Shown in pieces: positions 1 to 8,433 of a stretch of DNA of 64,000 bases. The translations under genes were made by a program, and so were the position numbers. The first letter of the stretch is position 1, and each line of letters begins with the position of its first letter. Below the pieces are notes generated by a model. The model was not told the DNA's origin. It saw nothing but the letters and a program-made list of their open reading frames with translations, and ran no database searches. Source of the stretch: an uncultured Eubacteriales bacterium (GTDB lineage Bacteria > Bacillota > Clostridia > Christensenellales > CAG-314); assembly GCA_900544545.1 (NCBI GenBank), contig UQVY01000005.1:60714-124713 (forward strand). The letters are read 5' to 3'.

Positions 1-2
1 CG

Positions 3-1067
3 GATTCTATGGAAAACATTTACAATTACGTTTTCCTCGATACGTATTCTCTCGAAGAAATCTACTTCTCCGAAAATCTCGGAAAACTCGGTACAGGCGC
101 GTTTATGAATTCCGGTCTTAAATCCGTAACGATTAACAGCGACCTGTATTTCGACGTTACCGACGTATTCTGCGGACTCGAGAATCTCGAATCCTTCGAT
201 TTCGCGAACGAAAGCTCCTATTACGAAGTAATCGACGGTATCGTTTACGACAAATCCATTTCGACCGCAATTCTCTTCCCCGCTCGTCTGGACGTCGAAA
301 ACCCGGCTATGCCCGACTCGGTGGAAGCTATCGGTTACGGCGCGTTTATGAACGCTCTGTATCTCAGGGAAATCGATCTCGGTAACGTTGTCGAAATCGA
401 CGCTTCCGCGTTCAGAAACTCTTCGCTCGAAAAAGCCGATCTCGGAAATATATCCTACATCGGAAAACACGCTTTCAGAAATACGAATCTCTCCGAAATC
501 ACTCTTTCGGAAGTAAACGAATACGTTGAACCCTGGGCGTTTGCCGACAACGATTTAGATACCGTTATTCTCGGAAAAGGTCTCGGCAAATTCGACTACA
601 CCTTCGTATTCAAGAATTCCGTAATCGAAAATCTCGTTATCGAAGACGATTGCGAAGCCGTGCGTGTAATCGACGATAAATTCCTCGTCGGCAAGGACGG
701 AACCGTGCTTTACGAATACTTCGGAAACGAAACGGAAGTTACCGTCCCCGAAGGAATCACTCACATAATGGCGGACGCTTTCCTTTACAATAAAGACATC
801 GTTTCCGTGATTCTTCCTTCGACTCTCAAAGCGATAGGCGATAAAGCTTTCTACGGCTGCTCCTCTCTCGCTACCGTCGAATTCAGATCTGAAAAGGCTC
901 CCGAGCTTTACGGAATCTTCGACGCAGAACACAATCTCTGCTACGCTAACTTCGTGGATTACGCGGAAAATATCGAGAGCGGACTTACCGCAATCGTTCC
1001 GGACGCGGAAGCTTACGACGGATATATCTGGAACGTTATTTTCGGCAGAATAACCGAAAGGAACTGA
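3..1067 (+). CDS. BspA-like LRR_5 surface protein, 5' end outside window
   Basis: The reading frame is open to the left edge of the window, so the apparent ATG at 9 is internal and the protein is truncated at its N-terminus. The visible 353 residues are leucine-rich repeats of the BspA/LRR_5 type, with repeated units of the form AFMNSGLKSVTI and AFRNTNLSEITL. The C-terminal cap, with the motif FRSEKAPELYG, is shared almost verbatim with the LRR lipoprotein gene at 21710-23963. Such proteins are usually exported and act at the cell surface in adhesion or ligand binding; the ligand is unknown. The cap region keeps a CTTCCTTCG tandem at 813-821 that has contracted in the paralogue. An intrinsic terminator follows about 50 bp after the stop. 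Confidence 0.85.
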   Translation, partial: DSMENIYNYVFLDTYSLEEIYFSENLGKLGTGAFMNSGLKSVTINSDLYFDVTDVFCGLENLESFDFANESSYYEVIDGIVYDKSISTAILFPARLDVENPAMPDSVEAIGYGAFMNALYLREIDLGNVVEIDASAFRNSSLEKADLGNISYIGKHAFRNTNLSEITLSEVNEYVEPWAFADNDLDTVILGKGLGKFDYTFVFKNSVIENLVIEDDCEAVRVIDDKFLVGKDGTVLYEYFGNETEVTVPEGITHIMADAFLYNKDIVSVILPSTLKAIGDKAFYGCSSLATVEFRSEKAPELYGIFDAEHNLCYANFVDYAENIESGLTAIVPDAEAYDGYIWNVIFGRITERN

Positions 1068-1114
1068 TTCGGATAAACTACTTATCGTTTGCGACGATAC
1101 GCAGACGACTTCGG

Positions 1115-1146
1115 AAAAGACGGATTCTCCCGAGTCCGTCTTTTTT
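1115..1146 (+). terminator. Intrinsic terminator after LRR gene
   Basis: GACGGA (1119-1124) and TCCGTC (1135-1140) form a stem followed by six T residues. It ends the transcript of the LRR gene. Confidence 0.8.
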
Positions 1147-1239
1147 CGCGCGGAAAAAACCTTCCGCAAGAACCTACGGACAAAAATCCGAACCCGCTGT
1201 AAAAACTATGTAAAGTATTTTTCTTTTCCCGTAAAGCCC

Positions 1240-1268
1240 TTGACTTGTTTTTTAAATAGATGTAAACT
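1240..1268 (+). promoter_or_regulatory. Promoter of flavodoxin gene
   Basis: TTGACT, a 17-base spacer and TAAACT match a SigA-type promoter. It lies 125 bp upstream of the flavodoxin start. The rest of the 1068-1393 spacer shows nothing else I recognise. Confidence 0.6.
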
Positions 1269-1393
1269 CGAAGAAAAAGTCGTCCGACGCTTTTCCGAAA
1301 ACGCAGAGGCTCCCGACCTCCGTGAATCGCGGAAGTCCCGAATCTCCGTAAATTGCGGAAAACCTTCGGCGGCGACGAAAAAGAGGTGAAAAA

Positions 1394-1870
1394 ATGAGTA
1401 AGAAACTCGTAGCTTATTTCTCGGCGACGGGTACGACAAGGAAAACCGCGGCTGCGCTCGCCGAAGCAATCGGAGCCGATATTTTCGAAATCGTCCCGAA
1501 AATTCCTTACACGAAAGCCGACCTCGACTGGACGGATTCTTCGTCGAGAAGCACCGTCGAAATGAAAGATTCTTCTTCGCGTCCCGCAATTGCGGCAAAG
1601 TGCGGCAATATTTCCGATTACGACGTGATTTTCATTGGCTTCCCTATCTGGTGGTACGTCGCTCCGACGATTATCAACGCGTTTCTCGAAAGTTACGACC
1701 TCGCGGGAAAGACTATCGTTCCCTTTGCGACCTCGGGAGGAAGCGGTATGGGCAAAACGAACGAAAGACTCGCTCCGAGCTGCAAGGGCGCAAGGCTTCT
1801 CGAAGGAAAGGTCCTTACTTCCGCGCAGAACAAAGCTCTTGCGGAATGGGTAAACGGTCTGAGCGTCTGA
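1394..1870 (+). CDS. Flavodoxin-family protein
   Basis: This 158-residue protein begins MSKKLVAYFSATGTTRK. The phosphate-binding loop of FMN flavodoxins (SATGTTRKTA) is at residues 10-19, and a GFPIWWYVAPTII segment, typical of the flavodoxin_4 type, is near residue 82. A FATSGGSGMGK loop near residue 112 also fits that type. It probably carries electrons as a soluble FMN protein or acts as a small NAD(P)H reductase. The start is supported by AGAGGTG seven bases before ATG. It is followed after 64 bp by a broken EamA transporter gene, and the two may be co-transcribed. Confidence 0.85.
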   Translation: MSKKLVAYFSATGTTRKTAAALAEAIGADIFEIVPKIPYTKADLDWTDSSSRSTVEMKDSSSRPAIAAKCGNISDYDVIFIGFPIWWYVAPTIINAFLESYDLAGKTIVPFATSGGSGMGKTNERLAPSCKGARLLEGKVLTSAQNKALAEWVNGLSV

Positions 1871-1934
1871 GGAAGTTTCTCTTTTCGTAAAACATCGTAG
1901 CCGAAATAAAACACACTATAGGGGGTAAAAGAAA

Positions 1935-2347
1935 ATGTGGCTCGTGTTCGCATTATTGTCTGCGGTTTTGCCGCGCTGACCTCCATCCTTGCCAAGGTAG
2001 GTATCGACGGAGTCAATTCCAATCTCGCGACCGCTATAAGAACGGTAGTCGTCGTAGTTATGGCGTGGGGAATGGTATTCATCACCAACGGACAGGGCGG
2101 AATCTCCGAAATAAGCAAAAAGAGCTGGATATTCCTTATTCTGTCGGGGTTTGCGACGGGCGCATCGTGGCTGTGCTACTACAAGGCTCTTCAGATAGGA
2201 GAGGCTTCCAAGGTCGTCCCGATAGATAAGCTCAGCGTAATAATCACTCTTATTCTCGCGTTCGTATTTCTTCACGAACAGTTTACCGTCAAATCTCTTA
2301 TCGGATGTATTCTTATAGGCGGAGGAACTCTGCTTCTCGCTCTCTGA
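1935..2347 (+). pseudogene. Small EamA/DMT-family transporter, single-base frameshift
   Basis: The expected protein is a one-domain (about 137 residues, five membrane segments) EamA transporter. A GGGGG ribosome-binding site precedes ATG at 1935, which encodes MWLVFALLSAV and then stops early. The rest of the family sequence (AALTSILAKVGIDG onward) continues in another frame to 2347. Adding one T to the T4 run at 1966-1969 restores MWLVFALLSAVFAALTSILAK, exactly the usual start of this family. The lesion is therefore a loss of one T from a T5 run. A GTG at 1937 gives an alternative open frame but makes an atypical N-terminus. It may be a real frameshift or a homopolymer consensus error. Confidence 0.8.
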
Positions 2348-2404
2348 CGGGACGAAAGAAGCTCCGATTTTTCCGCGGCGAACGGATCTGACAAACGGAT
2401 TTCT

Positions 2405-2433
2405 CCGCAACCTCGCGGTTGCGGAAATTTTTT
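2405..2433 (+). terminator. Intrinsic terminator after EamA gene
   Basis: CCGCAACC and GGTTGCGG pair around a four-base TCGC loop and are followed by AAA and six T residues. Confidence 0.8.
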
Positions 2434-2452
2434 GCCGCCTTAAAACGAGAAC

Positions 2453-2486
2453 AAAAAAGACACCTTAGTTTCAAGGTGTCTTTTTT
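2453..2486. terminator. Bidirectional terminator between convergent genes
   Basis: GACACCTT (2459-2466) pairs with AAGGTGTC (2473-2480), with A6 before and T6 after, so it can terminate both the rightward EamA transcript and the leftward lipoprotein transcript. Confidence 0.8.
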
Positions 2487-2541
2487 CGTTAAGTCATACC
2501 GTTCGGAGATAAATCTCCCGAATCCGTGCTTTTAAACAAAC

Positions 2542-4251
2542 TCAGCCTTCGATTTCGGGTTTAGCCGTGTAAGGAATGAATTCTCCGCTGAGCTGAACTC
2601 TGTTGAACATAGCCGCGCCGTAATGAAGAGGCGACGTAAAGGTTATCGTATCGGTTTCGTAATCGAAAGTGAAAGTGGTTGTCGATGTCGAATCCTCATA
2701 AACGAGCGTATAAACGCCGTTTTCGAGAGTTATCGTGCCTTCGCCCTTGAGGGTGTCGGGATCCGCCTTGTTATAGAGCTTAAAGGTCTTGTTTTCCGCG
2801 TCGATTTCGAGTACGGGCGTAAACATATCTGCCATCGGCGACCAGCTTATATCTACGATATACTTTGCGGATTTAAGGTCGAAATTCGGCTCGGGTTCCG
2901 GCTCGGGCTCGGGCTGAGGTTCTTCGCTTGCAACCGCCGCCGTGTAAGGAACGAAATTGCCGTCGTCATCGAGTCTGTTGAACATCGCCTTTCCGTAAAC
3001 GAGCGGCGACGTGAAAGTTATAACTTCGGTTTCTTTATCGTAAGTGAAAGTCGTCGTCGAACCTGCCTCGTAGAAAAGCGTGTAAACTCCGTTTTCGAGC
3101 GAGATTCTTCCGTTCCCTTTAAGCGTTTCCGCGTCCGATTCGTTGTAAACCTTAAAGGTCTTTTCTTCCGCGTTTACGTCAAGCACGGGCTTGAACATAC
3201 TCGCCATCGGCGACCAGGTTATATCGACGATATACTTATTCGTCTTAAGCTCGAAAGTTTCGGGCTCGGGTTGAGGTTCGGGCTTTGCTCCGAGCGTGAT
3301 TTCGACGGTGTCGGCTTTCGTCGCGAAAGTCGAAATCTTTCTGGTTACGGTGGCTTTTCCTTCGCCGGTAACCGCGCCGGTTATGTAGTTTTCTCTTTCG
3401 GTAACGCCCTCGGGAATGATAGCGATAGCCGTGCCTACTACCTCGTAAACGCCGTTTTCGTCCTGCTCGTAGGTCTCTCCGCCCATAACGAATTCAACGT
3501 GATAGGAATAGGTCTTGTCCTCGTTGAAGATAAAGTAGAATTCATAGTCAATCTGAGTACCCATCGCCTGTTTGGAAAGGGTTCCGTAATAAGTACCGGT
3601 TCTGAACTCGGTAACGGGTTCTTCTCCTCCCGAAACCTCGAATACGGGATAGGTATAACCTTCGCCGTCCGCAATTCTCGGAGTCGTGCTTCCGAACCAC
3701 ATCGTGGAGGTGAAAGCTATCTTTTCGTCGGTAAAATCGAAGTAAGCCTTATACTCGTCGGGATTTACGGTTTCGCCGTTGACTACGGTATAAGCGAGAT
3801 AATATCCGTTCCCGTCCTTTTCAACGCTGCCCGCGCCCTTTTCCGTCGAGGAAAAGTCCGTACTGCGGGAGAAAACGAACTTACCGTCGCCGCTTACCGA
3901 CAGATACATCGTAAGGCTCATTCCTTCGCCCATAGTAAGCTTGCTTTCGAAGGTGTTTACGAGCTTCTTGTCTTCGAGAGAAGTCGTGCCGTAAACGGTA
4001 ACGTCGTTTTCGGGCATAGTTTTTGGAAGGTCTTTCCAGCCGTCGAAAACGTAGCCGTTACGTACTTCGGGAACAATCCCGATTACGTCGGAGCCGGCTT
4101 TTACGGTGCTTTCGCTGTAAACGGCTCCGTCGAGGTTGTAGGTGAGTTTGTATCCTTTCTGAACGCAGCCCGTAAGAACGAACGCGCAAAGCACCGTAAG
4201 TGCCGCAAGGATACACAGAATCGTAATTTTCGATCCGTTTGTCTTTTTCAT
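2542..4251 (-). CDS. Secreted lipoprotein with InlB-type repeat and two tandem C-terminal domains
   Basis: The 569-residue protein has a lipoprotein signal peptide ending in the lipobox LTGC (Cys near residue 29). It is followed by a Listeria-Bacteroides/InlB B-type repeat (YKLTYNLDGAVYSES, GYVFDGW). The middle third is homologous to the lipoprotein encoded at 11006-12127: both have LT-[IM]-YL, an FxFS stretch and YTSVNGE/YTVVNGE. The last 230 residues are two copies of a 108-residue domain beginning (F)ELKTNKYIVDITWSPM / FDLKSAKYIVDISWSPM, joined by a QPEPEPEP linker. It should sit on the outer face of the membrane; its ligand is unknown. A promoter overlapped by a palindromic operator lies 140 bp upstream, separate from the opp operon. 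Confidence 0.75.
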   Translation of the reverse strand: MKKTNGSKITILCILAALTVLCAFVLTGCVQKGYKLTYNLDGAVYSESTVKAGSDVIGIVPEVRNGYVFDGWKDLPKTMPENDVTVYGTTSLEDKKLVNTFESKLTMGEGMSLTMYLSVSGDGKFVFSRSTDFSSTEKGAGSVEKDGNGYYLAYTVVNGETVNPDEYKAYFDFTDEKIAFTSTMWFGSTTPRIADGEGYTYPVFEVSGGEEPVTEFRTGTYYGTLSKQAMGTQIDYEFYFIFNEDKTYSYHVEFVMGGETYEQDENGVYEVVGTAIAIIPEGVTERENYITGAVTGEGKATVTRKISTFATKADTVEITLGAKPEPQPEPETFELKTNKYIVDITWSPMASMFKPVLDVNAEEKTFKVYNESDAETLKGNGRISLENGVYTLFYEAGSTTTFTYDKETEVITFTSPLVYGKAMFNRLDDDGNFVPYTAAVASEEPQPEPEPEPEPNFDLKSAKYIVDISWSPMADMFTPVLEIDAENKTFKLYNKADPDTLKGEGTITLENGVYTLVYEDSTSTTTFTFDYETDTITFTSPLHYGAAMFNRVQLSGEFIPYTAKPEIEG

Positions 4252-4342
4252 AATTATCCTCCTGAGATATTATTTATGTTATAAAATCGCTTTCGGGCGT
4301 TTATGTCTTTATTGTCGCCCTCGGCGTTTTATTTCTTGATTT

Positions 4343-4366
4343 TGCCCGCAATCCCGGGCATTTTTT
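4343..4366 (+). terminator. Rightward terminator-like hairpin in the lipoprotein leader
   Basis: TGCCCG and CGGGCA form a stem followed by T6 on the plus strand. No plus-strand gene precedes it, so either a small antisense RNA ends here or it is a chance structure in the 5' leader of the minus-strand lipoprotein gene. Confidence 0.35.
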
Positions 4367-4389
4367 CGTTTTTCCCCGAGATCCGAAAG

Positions 4390-4418
4390 TTCTTAACTTC
4401 GGTTAACTCGATACTCAA
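4390..4418 (-). promoter_or_regulatory. Promoter overlapped by AGTTAACC-type operator
   Basis: On the minus strand TTGAGT (4413-4418), a 17-base spacer and TAAGAA (4390-4395) form a weak promoter for the lipoprotein gene. AGTTAACCGAAGTTAAGA (4391-4408) covers the spacer and -10. The same 18-base motif occurs ahead of the protease-opp operon (16055-16072) and the ABC remnant (55997-56014). Confidence 0.5.
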
Positions 4419-4448
4419 AAAATAAAGCGCGTTTGCGCGTTTATTTTT
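4417..4448 (-). terminator. Terminator of the protease-opp operon
   Basis: A GCGCG/CGCGT hairpin flanked by A- and T-rich tracts sits directly at the oppF stop codon; on the minus strand it is followed by CTTTATTTTTT. Confidence 0.6.
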
Positions 4449-4449
4449 A

Positions 4450-5430
4450 TTATCTGTCCGCGTAGGCGCAGGCGACGTAATGATTTTCCTCCGCCGGAAT
4501 CAGCGGGCAGGGACGCTTTTCGCAGTCGTCGCGGGCTTCGGGACATCTTTTGCAGAATCTGCACCCTTCGGGCGGGTCTATCGGGCTGGAAACGTCGCCT
4601 TTCAGCGTTATTCTTTTTGACGCGGAATCGACGTCCACGTCCAGAACCGCCGAAATCAGCGCTCTCGTATAGGGATGGAGGGGATTTTCGAAAATCTTAT
4701 CCGCGCTTCCGTACTCCACTATTCGTCCGAGGTACATTATCGCGAGCCTCGAGCAGAACTTTCTGACTACCGCGAGATTGTGCGAAATGAACAGGTAGGT
4801 TATTCCGAGGTCGCTCTGAAGCTTCATAAGAAGATTGAGGATCTGCGCGTGTACGGAAACGTCGAGCGCGCTCACGGGTTCGTCGCAGACGAGATAATCC
4901 GGTCTGAGAATCAAAGCTCTCGCTATTGCGATTCTCTGCTGCTGCCCGCCCGAAAAATCCGAAGGGCTTCTTTCGAGGTCCTCTTCGCCGAGGCCTACGC
5001 TTTCGAGCATACTTACGACCTTTTCTCTTCTTTCCTCGGGAGTGAATCCTCCTCTTATGACGAGCGGTTCCGCTACTATGTCGAGTACGGAAAATCTCGG
5101 ATTCAGGGAAGCTCCCGGGTCCTGAAAGATTTTCTGCATTCGTTTTCTCTGCTCCGCGAAGGTCTTTTTGTCGCTCCGTAAAAACGGTTTTCCGTCGAAG
5201 AAAATCTCTCCCGCCGTAGGATTCTGAAGTCCGATTGTCGCGTTTGCGAGGGTGGATTTTCCGCAGCCGCTTTCGCCGACGAGTCCGAAGGATTCTCCCG
5301 CGTAAACGTCCAGAGAAACGTCGCTGACCGCGCTCACGAATTTCTTTTTCGCGAAAATCGAGCCTCCTTTTACGGAGAAATCGACGCTGAGGTTTCTTAC
5401 TGAAAGTATCGTTCGTTTTTCTCCGTTCAT
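4450..5430 (-). CDS. oppF: Oligopeptide ABC transporter ATP-binding protein OppF
   Basis: This 326-residue ATPase energises peptide import together with OppD. Walker A GESGCGKST is at residues 52-60, the signature SGGQQQR is present, and Walker B is in YLVCDEPVSALDVS. The C-terminal oligo_HPY region carries the Cys cluster CRFCKRCPEARDDCEKRPC, which in the Opp/Dpp subfamily can bind an Fe-S cluster. Its ATG overlaps the oppD stop by four bases, indicating translational coupling. It is the last gene of the operon and is followed immediately by a terminator. Confidence 0.93.
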   Translation of the reverse strand: MNGEKRTILSVRNLSVDFSVKGGSIFAKKKFVSAVSDVSLDVYAGESFGLVGESGCGKSTLANATIGLQNPTAGEIFFDGKPFLRSDKKTFAEQRKRMQKIFQDPGASLNPRFSVLDIVAEPLVIRGGFTPEERREKVVSMLESVGLGEEDLERSPSDFSGGQQQRIAIARALILRPDYLVCDEPVSALDVSVHAQILNLLMKLQSDLGITYLFISHNLAVVRKFCSRLAIMYLGRIVEYGSADKIFENPLHPYTRALISAVLDVDVDSASKRITLKGDVSSPIDPPEGCRFCKRCPEARDDCEKRPCPLIPAEENHYVACAYADR

Positions 5431-6410
5431 TCGGCGCTGCCTCCGTTATAAAGATGACATCTTATAAGCCTTCCGTCTTTCGTTTCGATAAGCGGCGGCA
5501 TAGATTCCCTGCATTTGTCGCAGGCGTATCCGCATCTCGGATTGAAGTAGCAGCCCTGCGGTTTGTTTACGGGATTGGGAAGCGAATCGGGAATCTGGAC
5601 GAAAGGCCCCTTGGGGTCGCTCATTTTCGCTACGGACGAGATAAGCCCTTTCGTATACGGGTGAAGCGGATTCGTGAAAAGTTCTCTTTTCGCGGCTTTT
5701 TCGACGATTTTTCCGCAATACATAACGTAGATTTCGTCCGCCATATTCACGACTACGCTGAGGTCGTGGGTTATGAGAAGGAGGGAAGTCCCGTGCTTTT
5801 TCTGCATATCGGAAAGGACCTCGAGTACCTGTGCCTGAATGGTAACGTCGAGCGCAGTCGTGGGTTCGTCCGCAATGATGAGTTCCGGTCTGCACGCGAA
5901 AGCCATAGCTATGAGGACTCTCTGGCGCATTCCTCCCGAAAGCTCGTGCGGAAATGCCCTGTATCTTCTTTCCGCCTCGGGGATCCCCACCGTTTTAAGG
6001 GCTTCTATCGACCTTTCGCGGGCTTCTTTTTTACTGACTTTGAAGTGGCGGAGATAAACCTCGTCGAGCTGACGGCCTACGGTCATTACGGGATTGAGTG
6101 CGGAGAGCGCGTCCTGAAAAATCATAGCCGCCTTGCTTCCGCGAACGGACTGCATTTTCTTGTCGGAATAATTCAGAACGTCCTCGCCGCAAAGATTGAG
6201 CCTATCAATACGGATAACCGCCGGCGGAGAGGAAAGCAGTTTCATCGCCGCGAGAGAGGTTACGCTTTTTCCGCAGCCGCTTTCGCCGACGAGAGCGACG
6301 CACTTGCCTTTTTCTATTTCGATATCGACTCCCTCGACCGCGCGTATAAGTCCTTTTTCGGAAGGAAAGACGACCTTCAGATTCTTCATTTCGAGGACGT
6401 TTTCAGCCAT
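5427..6410 (-). CDS. oppD: Oligopeptide ABC transporter ATP-binding protein OppD
   Basis: The 327-residue ATPase has Walker A GESGCGKSV at residues 42-50, signature LSGGMRQR, and Walker B LIIADEPTTALDVT. The C-terminal cysteine cluster is CYFNPRCGYACDKC. I chose the start MAENVLEMKN at 6410 because GGAGG precedes it by seven bases and it overlaps the oppC stop by eight bases; a longer in-frame extension to 6440 lacks a ribosome-binding site. It pairs with OppF to drive the OppBC permease. Confidence 0.93.
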   Translation of the reverse strand: MAENVLEMKNLKVVFPSEKGLIRAVEGVDIEIEKGKCVALVGESGCGKSVTSLAAMKLLSSPPAVIRIDRLNLCGEDVLNYSDKKMQSVRGSKAAMIFQDALSALNPVMTVGRQLDEVYLRHFKVSKKEARERSIEALKTVGIPEAERRYRAFPHELSGGMRQRVLIAMAFACRPELIIADEPTTALDVTIQAQVLEVLSDMQKKHGTSLLLITHDLSVVVNMADEIYVMYCGKIVEKAAKRELFTNPLHPYTKGLISSVAKMSDPKGPFVQIPDSLPNPVNKPQGCYFNPRCGYACDKCRESMPPLIETKDGRLIRCHLYNGGSAE

Positions 6411-7437
6411 TTTTCGTTCCTCCGGACGCCGTGTCCGCAATCTTTCCGCTCGTTTTTGTCGGAGTCGGTTCGTTCATCGATTCGAAAACCTCGTCGAGAT
6501 AACGGTTGTTAAGGTGTTTGAAAACCTTTACGAGACCGCCCGATTTTTTCATTCTCGGGTTCAATATCTCCTCGAGAGCAAGTCCGAGACGCATAAATCC
6601 GAAAACCGAAAGGAAGATTCCTATTCCCGGGGCGATAATCGTCCACCAGTGTCCGAAAAGCATCGAGCCTCCGCTTTGTGCGTCCGCGAGCATCTTTCCC
6701 CAGCTTATGGAGGTCGGATTTCCGAGGCCGAGGAAACTCAGTCCCGCTTCCGCCATCATTATTCCCGCGCAGGTAAGAGCCGTACTCATTATGACGAGGT
6801 TGGATACTCCGGGAAGGATATGCCTGAACATAACGTAAGTCTTGCTCGCTCCCGCAAGCTCCGCCGCTTTCACGTAGTCCGAATTCCTGAGAAGAAGGAC
6901 CTGCGAACGAACGACTCTCGCGAGGCTCTGCCAGCCGAAAAGCACGAATACGAATACGATGACGACGTAGCTGTGTCCGAAGATATTCGTTATTACGATA
7001 GTAAGCGGAAGAGTCGGAATGACAATCATTATATCGACGATACGCATAATTATCATATCGGTGACCTTTCCGAGGTATCCCGCGGCGACGCCCAGAACCG
7101 AGCCGAAAAAGGCTATGAGGAGTCCCGTGATTATGCCGATGGAAAGGGAAACCCTCGTTCCGTATACCAGCATACTGAAAACGTCCTGTCCGTTCGTTAT
7201 GGACGTACCGAGAAGATGCTCCCAACTCGGCGCAAGACCTTTTTCCGCTCTCTGCGCGACGTCGTAAGGATTATAAGGAGCGATAAGCGGCGCGAAAATC
7301 GCCACAAGAACGAGGAAGCCTACCACGATAAGTCCCGTTCTGCCCTGCTTATGCGCCCATAACTTACGGAACAGCGATCCTGTCGATTTCAGAATCGCGA
7401 CCGATACGGCTCCGAGCCGTGTAAAAAACTTCTTCAT
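6403..7437 (-). CDS. oppC: Oligopeptide ABC transporter permease OppC
   Basis: The 344-residue inner-membrane permease has the N-terminal OppC segment (GLIVVGFLVLVAIFAPLIAPY) and six predicted membrane helices. The EAA loop, which contacts the ATPases, is in YVKAAELAGASKTYVMFRHILPG. I chose MKKFFTRLG at 7437 as the start because it overlaps the oppB stop by one base; a longer frame upstream only reads through oppB. The C-terminus has an unusual extension of about 50 polar residues after the last membrane segment. Confidence 0.92.
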   Translation of the reverse strand: MKKFFTRLGAVSVAILKSTGSLFRKLWAHKQGRTGLIVVGFLVLVAIFAPLIAPYNPYDVAQRAEKGLAPSWEHLLGTSITNGQDVFSMLVYGTRVSLSIGIITGLLIAFFGSVLGVAAGYLGKVTDMIIMRIVDIMIVIPTLPLTIVITNIFGHSYVVIVFVFVLFGWQSLARVVRSQVLLLRNSDYVKAAELAGASKTYVMFRHILPGVSNLVIMSTALTCAGIMMAEAGLSFLGLGNPTSISWGKMLADAQSGGSMLFGHWWTIIAPGIGIFLSVFGFMRLGLALEEILNPRMKKSGGLVKVFKHLNNRYLDEVFESMNEPTPTKTSGKIADTASGGTKNG

Positions 7438-8432
7438 CAGGATTCCCCTAAAGTAACTCTCGGATCGAGCAATCCGTAGCAGAGATCGGTCACGAGGTTT
7501 GCGAGAAGCGCAAGTCCCGACATAAAGATCATAATTCCCATCATAAGCGGATAATCGTTGGTATTGTTCGCTTCGAGGAAGAGCGTACCGACGCCGTTCC
7601 AGTTGAAGATCTGCTCGATTACCACCGAGCCGCCGATAAGTCCGCTTATACTCATACCCACGCTCGTAACTATGGGAAGCATAGCGTTCCGGAGAGTATG
7701 CTTGTATATGACCGCGGAGTTTGAAAGTCCCTTCGCCTTTGCGGTAATGATGAAATTCGCGCCCGAAACCGAAATAACGCTGTTTCTCGTGCTTTGCGCG
7801 TAGGAAACGATTCCGCCGAGGGACATACTGATTATCGGAAGGGCAGCGTTGTACATAACCGCGCATATACTTTCCCAACTCCAGTCGAAGGAGGAAACGA
7901 GGTTCTGATCGGTATAGGCGGGGAAGATTTCCCATTGGAATCCCAGCCAGAAGGACAGGAGCAAGGCTATGAAGAAGGAGGGAACGGCAGTGCTTATCGT
8001 AGAGGCGTTAAGGAGAGCCTTATCCTGCCAACGTCCTCTCTTCCAGGCGCAGAAAGCTCCGAGAAGCACGCCGAAAACGAGCGATATGAGCATATTGGTT
8101 ACGGAAAGCACCAGCGTCCAGGGAAGTCTTTCCGCTATCAGGTCCACGACCTTCGGGCTTCCCGAGCGATAGGACGTTCCGAGGTCGCCTTTAAAGAGGT
8201 TTCCGAGGTATCTTCCGTACTGCGACCAGGTCGAGCCGTCGAGGCCGTACTGTTTTCTCGTAAGCTCCTTGATGACTTCGTACTGCTCGTCGGTCATATT
8301 TCCCTGCGGCGGATAATACCGCTGACAGGGGTCGTCCACTCCCATTCTCGGAATGAAGAAGCAAAGAGTAACGACCACCGCGAATATAAACAGCGTATAG
8401 AGTATTCTTCTCAGAATATAGAATTTCTTCAT
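7437..8432 (-). CDS. oppB: Oligopeptide ABC transporter permease OppB
   Basis: The 331-residue permease begins MKKFYILRRILYTLFIF, the classical OppB/DppB N-terminus. It has the large periplasm-equivalent loop after helix 1, six membrane segments and the EAA loop ITAKAKGLSNSAVIYKHTLRNAMLP. The usual ending (DLCYGLLDPRVTLGES) is intact. One base separates it from oppA upstream, and the stop overlaps the oppC start. Together with OppC it forms the channel. Confidence 0.93.
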   Translation of the reverse strand: MKKFYILRRILYTLFIFAVVVTLCFFIPRMGVDDPCQRYYPPQGNMTDEQYEVIKELTRKQYGLDGSTWSQYGRYLGNLFKGDLGTSYRSGSPKVVDLIAERLPWTLVLSVTNMLISLVFGVLLGAFCAWKRGRWQDKALLNASTISTAVPSFFIALLLSFWLGFQWEIFPAYTDQNLVSSFDWSWESICAVMYNAALPIISMSLGGIVSYAQSTRNSVISVSGANFIITAKAKGLSNSAVIYKHTLRNAMLPIVTSVGMSISGLIGGSVVIEQIFNWNGVGTLFLEANNTNDYPLMMGIMIFMSGLALLANLVTDLCYGLLDPRVTLGES

Positions 8433-8433
8433 A

